Shown here one piece after another: positions 60,241-64,000 of a stretch of 64,000 nucleotides of DNA. The stretch comes from Megalobrama amblycephala. Taxonomy: Eukaryota > Chordata > Actinopteri > Cypriniformes > Xenocyprididae. The DNA is taken from contig NC_063051.1 in NCBI RefSeq assembly GCF_018812025.1, positions 7,854,396 through 7,918,395 of the forward strand, in the 5' to 3' direction. The stretch's first letter is position 1. Each line of letters begins with the position of its first letter. The position numbers were made by a program, and so were the translations under genes. The notes under the pieces are model-generated. The model saw only the letters and a program-made list of their open reading frames with translations, did no database searches and was not told the origin of the DNA.

Positions 60241-61433
60241 AAAAAAGTGATTGGTGATAGCATCTGAAATGCTTTTCAGCACTTAATTCAGTCAAGCAGT
60301 GAATGTGTTTTTTTTTTTATAGCTGCAGGCATCAATCTCAAATGTATACATCCCTTATTTTCCTATAAGAGAAAGTGAAGTTAACAACTCTACACTCACC
60401 CTAAAACACGTACAGAACATTTAGACTAAATATAGTCTGCCTAATGACTCGTAAATATCCTCGCATTACACCCGCGGTTGACTTTTTGAATATTCAAACA
60501 AGCTGTGACTGTGGTTGAAACGGTTAGCTTTAGCATGTTTGCTCTTTGGTTGTTAATTGAAATACTTGCGTCAACAGTTTGCTGCTCTGTCTATTTACAT
60601 TTAATAGTGTCTATTTCTAGACAGAGAAGTTGCTCTGTGGTTATATGTGGACCTCCTGCTATGGATTTCCTCAGTGGTGGTCTAAGACAGAGGAGATTTT
60701 GCCTTTGCTCGTCTGATACGCCACTTTTAGTCTTTCTCTATCTGCACTGATGTTTATCTGCATGTCTTTTTTTGCATAATCAGAGTACAACAGATGCCCA
60801 AACAAGTCAGAGCAGAGCAACTTGGGAAGCATCCCAGCAATGTTGCCCCTCTTTCATCCAGAATTCCACACAGACATAGCCTGGAATATTTCAATTCCTG
60901 TTCTGATGCCACATGGAGGATACATTAGCCAACTGACCTCTGACCCCTTGTGTGTTTCTTTGGCTCTGTGTGTGTGAGGCACAAAAATAAACATTTGTAT
61001 GCACAAACATGCGGAGCAACAGGCATTTAGACATGCACACAGTGGGTCATTAGTGCAGTGCTGCCAGCAGGGCTCCGGTTATTCTTCCAGAGGTTATTCT
61101 GACAACAGCTGCAGCTTTCAAAGGAGACAGAAACTGAAATAAATAACAAATAATGATCCTGAGACATTTCACAAATTCCCCACATTACTTTTAGCCTGTA
61201 ACTCTGACCCAGATTAATGCACATCCAACCTAAAAAACAAGTAAAGACTAGATAGTGCTTGTAATGCTGCAGTGTTGCGAATGGTTGCCAGGTTAAGTTA
61301 AGTTATGCGAGTTAAATGAGTTAAGTACTGTAAAAATATTTATCACAACTTTTATAATTAATTATAATTATCGACATAGATTATTAATGTTGTTCAGATA
61401 ACATAATATTTTGAGTTTCTGTTGATTAAAGGC

Positions 61434-62977
61434 AGGGTAGGTAAAAAATTTTGTTCCAAATTTGTTTAAACTTTCTATATATATCCATGCATAATTAAAA
61501 TGTAAGAACTCATTAAACACAGCTCATTATTTCCATCCGGGACGAAACATAGGATTGGCTTAGGCGACTGTCACTCTCTCGCAACCATGGCAACCACCCT
61601 TTTGCCACACATGACCTGCCCACTTGCGCGCGCACGTTTGATTTGGGGAATTCAAGAGGCACGCATCCTAGGAATACCAAAACAATGGCAGAGAAACAGC
61701 AAGCAAAATTCACAGTACCGGCCTATGCAGTTAGTGAAGGCAAACCAGGCAAAAAAAGGAAGACAGTAACAGTACAAGAAAAGGCAATGAACAAAAAGTC
61801 TTTGGATAAACAAAGAAATAAAATGCGAGTTAATATCGGCGTGGCTTTCCAGCGATGGCGAGAACTGAGGGAACTCAAGGGGCTGAAAAGTGACTCCTTG
61901 ATGGCTTTATTTCTGCTGGACAGGTAAATCTTTCTTTTTGTATTTTGATCATACATATTTTTTTGTTTATTTGTTCATGAAGCATGTGTCATTAGCACAC
62001 ATAGCTGCGTAATATAGCTAACATAACATTACTTAGCGAGCCGTAGAGACGATAAATAATCTATAGGCCTAGCTCAAGATGATAGCTATAGTGTTGAATT
62101 GTGCATAATTTTGCTTTAGATAACTAAATACATGTTTAACAGATAGTAGGCCTAACGTTACTCCGCATCTAGGAACTTTTCTTAGAACTATATTTACCCT
62201 CTGTCTAACTCTTTTACCATGTTCACCTGTAAGTTTACCTGCACGTTTTTTTTCGCCTTTGTTTTGTTTTTATATTCTCTACCTATGTTTACTGATGTCT
62301 TTATCTTGTATCTGTGTGTGTCGTACACACTTTGTTGTATGTGTGTGTTATTATTTTGTGTCTGCAATGCAGTTGTGAGTTGATATTTGAGTGTATGTTA
62401 CTCTGTTTATCTGTAGAACAACGTATATGTTATGAATCTTACACGAAATTCATCTTCATCACAGTGTAAATGATGGTAATGGAAAAACGTGTATCATGCA
62501 ACCTGTTTTTAGCTTTGCCTTATAGATAGCTCGTTAGCGAATCAAAAAATATATATTTTAAACTTTACCAATATCAATATGCTAGCTTGATAGTGAGTAC
62601 TAAAATACATCTTGTTTGTTTATCTTCATAATTATAAAGTTATTTTTATTACATGTGATTCTGACATGATGTCACTACATGCACTGTGTTCCTTCCTCTC
62701 CGCTCGTCTCAGGTAAATAATGCGTCTTCCAGCTCAGTGGTCGGAGTCGCACGTTCATGCATTTTGGGGGCGTGGCTTTGGAAGGAGCCCAGAAGGGAGG
62801 GGGTGGAGTGAATGGAAATAATGAGCTGTCTTTAAAACAGTCGTGAGAGGTCTACAGACACTCGATTTTTATACTTTCTTTTTCAGAGTACTTACATTTT
62901 AATTATGTATTGATATATAAATAAAGTTTAAACAAATTTTGAAAAAAGTTTTTTATACATTTTTTACCTACCCTGCC
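61434..62977 (+). mobile_element. TTAA-flanked transposon carrying an exon-like open frame (1.5 kb)
   Basis: Inverted ends AGGCAGGGTAGGTAAAAAAT at the left and attttttacctaccctgcct at the right. TTAA outside both ends; joining the flanks (gttga-TTAA-accaatct) restores the sequence of the related MITE at 52327-52547, which has ttgaataaaccaatcg. No transposase is seen; the only coding-like part is 61685-61923. The TTAA duplication points to a piggyBac- or Kolobok-type mobiliser. Confidence 0.88.
61685..61923 (+). CDS. exon-like open frame inside the transposon (unknown function)
   Basis: ATG in a strong context (acaATGG), then 79 codons plus two bases up to a consensus donor CAG/GTAAAT. The predicted piece starts MAEKQQAKFTVPAYAVSEGK, is very basic (GKPGKKRK, KAMNKKSLDKQRNKMR) and then reads VNIGVAFQRWRELRELKGLK and SDSLMALFLLDR. 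I recall similar VNIG-AF-RWRELR-KGLKSD-FLLD segments in many predicted fish proteins, but could not check this. It lies in a non-autonomous element and may be a captured first exon or a dead remnant. No partner exon was recognised downstream in the element. Confidence 0.45.
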
Positions 62978-63099
62978 TTTAAACCAATCTCCTTCATTTT
63001 ATTAACTCAAATTTTTAAGGCAACCAGGTAACTTACTTTTTTAAATTAAACCAACAATATTTTTTTTTACAGTACTTATAATTAAATGAGTTGAGTGGT

Positions 63100-63960
63100 T
63101 AAGTGGATGAAAATTCTGTCATTAATTACTCATGTCGTTCCACACCCGTAAGACCTTCGTTCATCTTCAGAACACAAATTAAGATATTTTTGATAAAATC
63201 CGATGGCTCAGTGAGGCCTGCATTGACCGCAAGATAAATAACACTTTCAGATGCCCAGATAGCTACTAAAGACATATTTTAAACAGTTCATGTGACTACA
63301 GTGGTTCAACCTAATGTTATGAAGTGACGAGAATACTTTTTGTGCACCAAAAAACAAACAAAACAGCTTTATTCAACAATAGGGCGATTTCAAAACACTG
63401 CTTCATGAAGCTTTGAAGCTTTACAAATCTTTTGTTTCGAATCAGTGGTTCGGAGCGTGTATCAAACTGCCAAAGTCACGCCCCCCAGTGGTGAACCACT
63501 GAAATTTCGAAACACTTATAATGTAACAAAGCCTCGTTTACTGAAATCACATGACTTTGGCCGTTTGATACATGCTCCGAACCACTGATTCAAAACAAAA
63601 GATTCGCAAAGCTTCGAAGCTTCATGAAGCAGTGTTTTGAAATCGCCCATCACTAGATACTGTTGAATAAAGCTGTTTTGTTTGTTTTTTGGTGCACAAA
63701 AAGTATTCTAGTTGCTTCATAACTTTAAGGTTGAACCACTGTAGTCACATGAACTGTTTTAAATACGTTTTTAGTAGATTTCTGGGCATCTGAAAGTGTT
63801 AATTACCTTGCTGGCGATGGAGGCCTCACTGAGCCATCAGATTTTATCAAAAATATCTTAATTTGTGTTCCAAAGATGAACAAAGGTTTTACGGGTGAGG
63901 AACAACATGAGGGTGAGCAATAATTTACAGAATTTTAATTTTTAGGTGAACTAACCCTTT
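63100..63960. mobile_element. long foldback element, related to 11151-11919
   Basis: The right end reads ggtgaactaacccttTTAA. The arms pair over most of about 860 bases (for example aaaacactgcttcatgaagc against gcttcatgaagcagtgtttt). It shares ttaagatatttttgat, ggctcagtgaggcct and gttcatgtgacta with the element at 11151-11919. The left terminal ~15 bases have been lost or replaced. Confidence 0.75.
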
Positions 63961-64000
63961 AAGTGGTTGCTAAGTAGGTATATAATATGTCTATATATAT

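Larger units (their letters stand above)
61323..63077. mobile_element. MITE with AAGTACTGTAAAAA ends, split by a 1.5-kb insertion
   Basis: The ends AAGTACTGTAAAAA and tttttacagtactt are exact inverted repeats. The body outside 61434-62977 matches the MITE at 52327-52547, so this copy was whole before the insertion. Confidence 0.8.
55355..64000. other. region upstream of apcdd1l, no gene recognised
   Basis: Presumably holds the apcdd1l promoter and any 5' UTR exon. No further vertebrate exon recognised on either strand. 55.4-58.3 kb is mostly unique sequence; 58.3-60.3 kb and 61.3-63.97 kb are nested transposons; 60.3-61.3 kb is unique with nothing identified. Confidence 0.55.

Overview
The window looks like nuclear DNA of a teleost, most likely a cyprinid (carp/zebrafish lineage). 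The reasons are short coding exons with GT-AG introns, an AT-rich background with long (TA)n tracts, and a heavy load of short inverted-repeat DNA transposons, including Angel-like palindromes that begin AGGGATAGTTCACCC. There are no bacterial-type operons and no CRISPR arrays. Three vertebrate genes can be read from splice-consistent exons.

Layout. (1) 723-3110, + strand: the last two coding exons of rab22a, with its 3' UTR probably running to about 6.6 kb. (2) 8412-31705, + strand: a complete six-exon vapb of 244 codons, with a 3' UTR probably ending near 34.75 kb. (3) 42459-55354, - strand: a complete four-exon apcdd1-like gene (apcdd1l) of 514 codons, convergent with vapb. The order rab22a - vapb - apcdd1l is, from general knowledge, the same as on human 20q13, which supports the gene assignments. 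The products are not a pathway: an endosomal Rab GTPase, an ER membrane-contact tether, and a membrane glycoprotein of a Wnt-inhibitor family. The linkage looks like old vertebrate synteny. From 55.4 to 64 kb I recognise no gene.

The rest is introns and intergenic DNA remodelled by transposons. At least ten elements are bounded by TTAA target duplications (starting at 1802, 11151, 12426, 19778, 30345, 33191, 35525, 36276, 43619, 58785 and 61434). Two hAT-like elements have exact 8-bp target duplications (12908-13952, GTGGATTA; 26256-27732, ATTATAAA). Many are nested: a hAT inside a TTAA palindrome at 12.4-14.2 kb, a TTAA element inside a CACTGTAAAA-type MITE at 61.3-63.1 kb, and several layers at 35.5-37.7 kb. 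Intron 5 of vapb holds two long hairpins, one of them a perfect 160-bp palindrome.

The observations most worth following are the mosaic make-up of the TTAA elements, several of which carry exon-like start fragments; the 1.5-kb element at 61434-62977 with an 80-codon open exon ending in a splice donor; and the hairpins in and after vapb. All family names for repeats are from memory of motifs, not from a database search.
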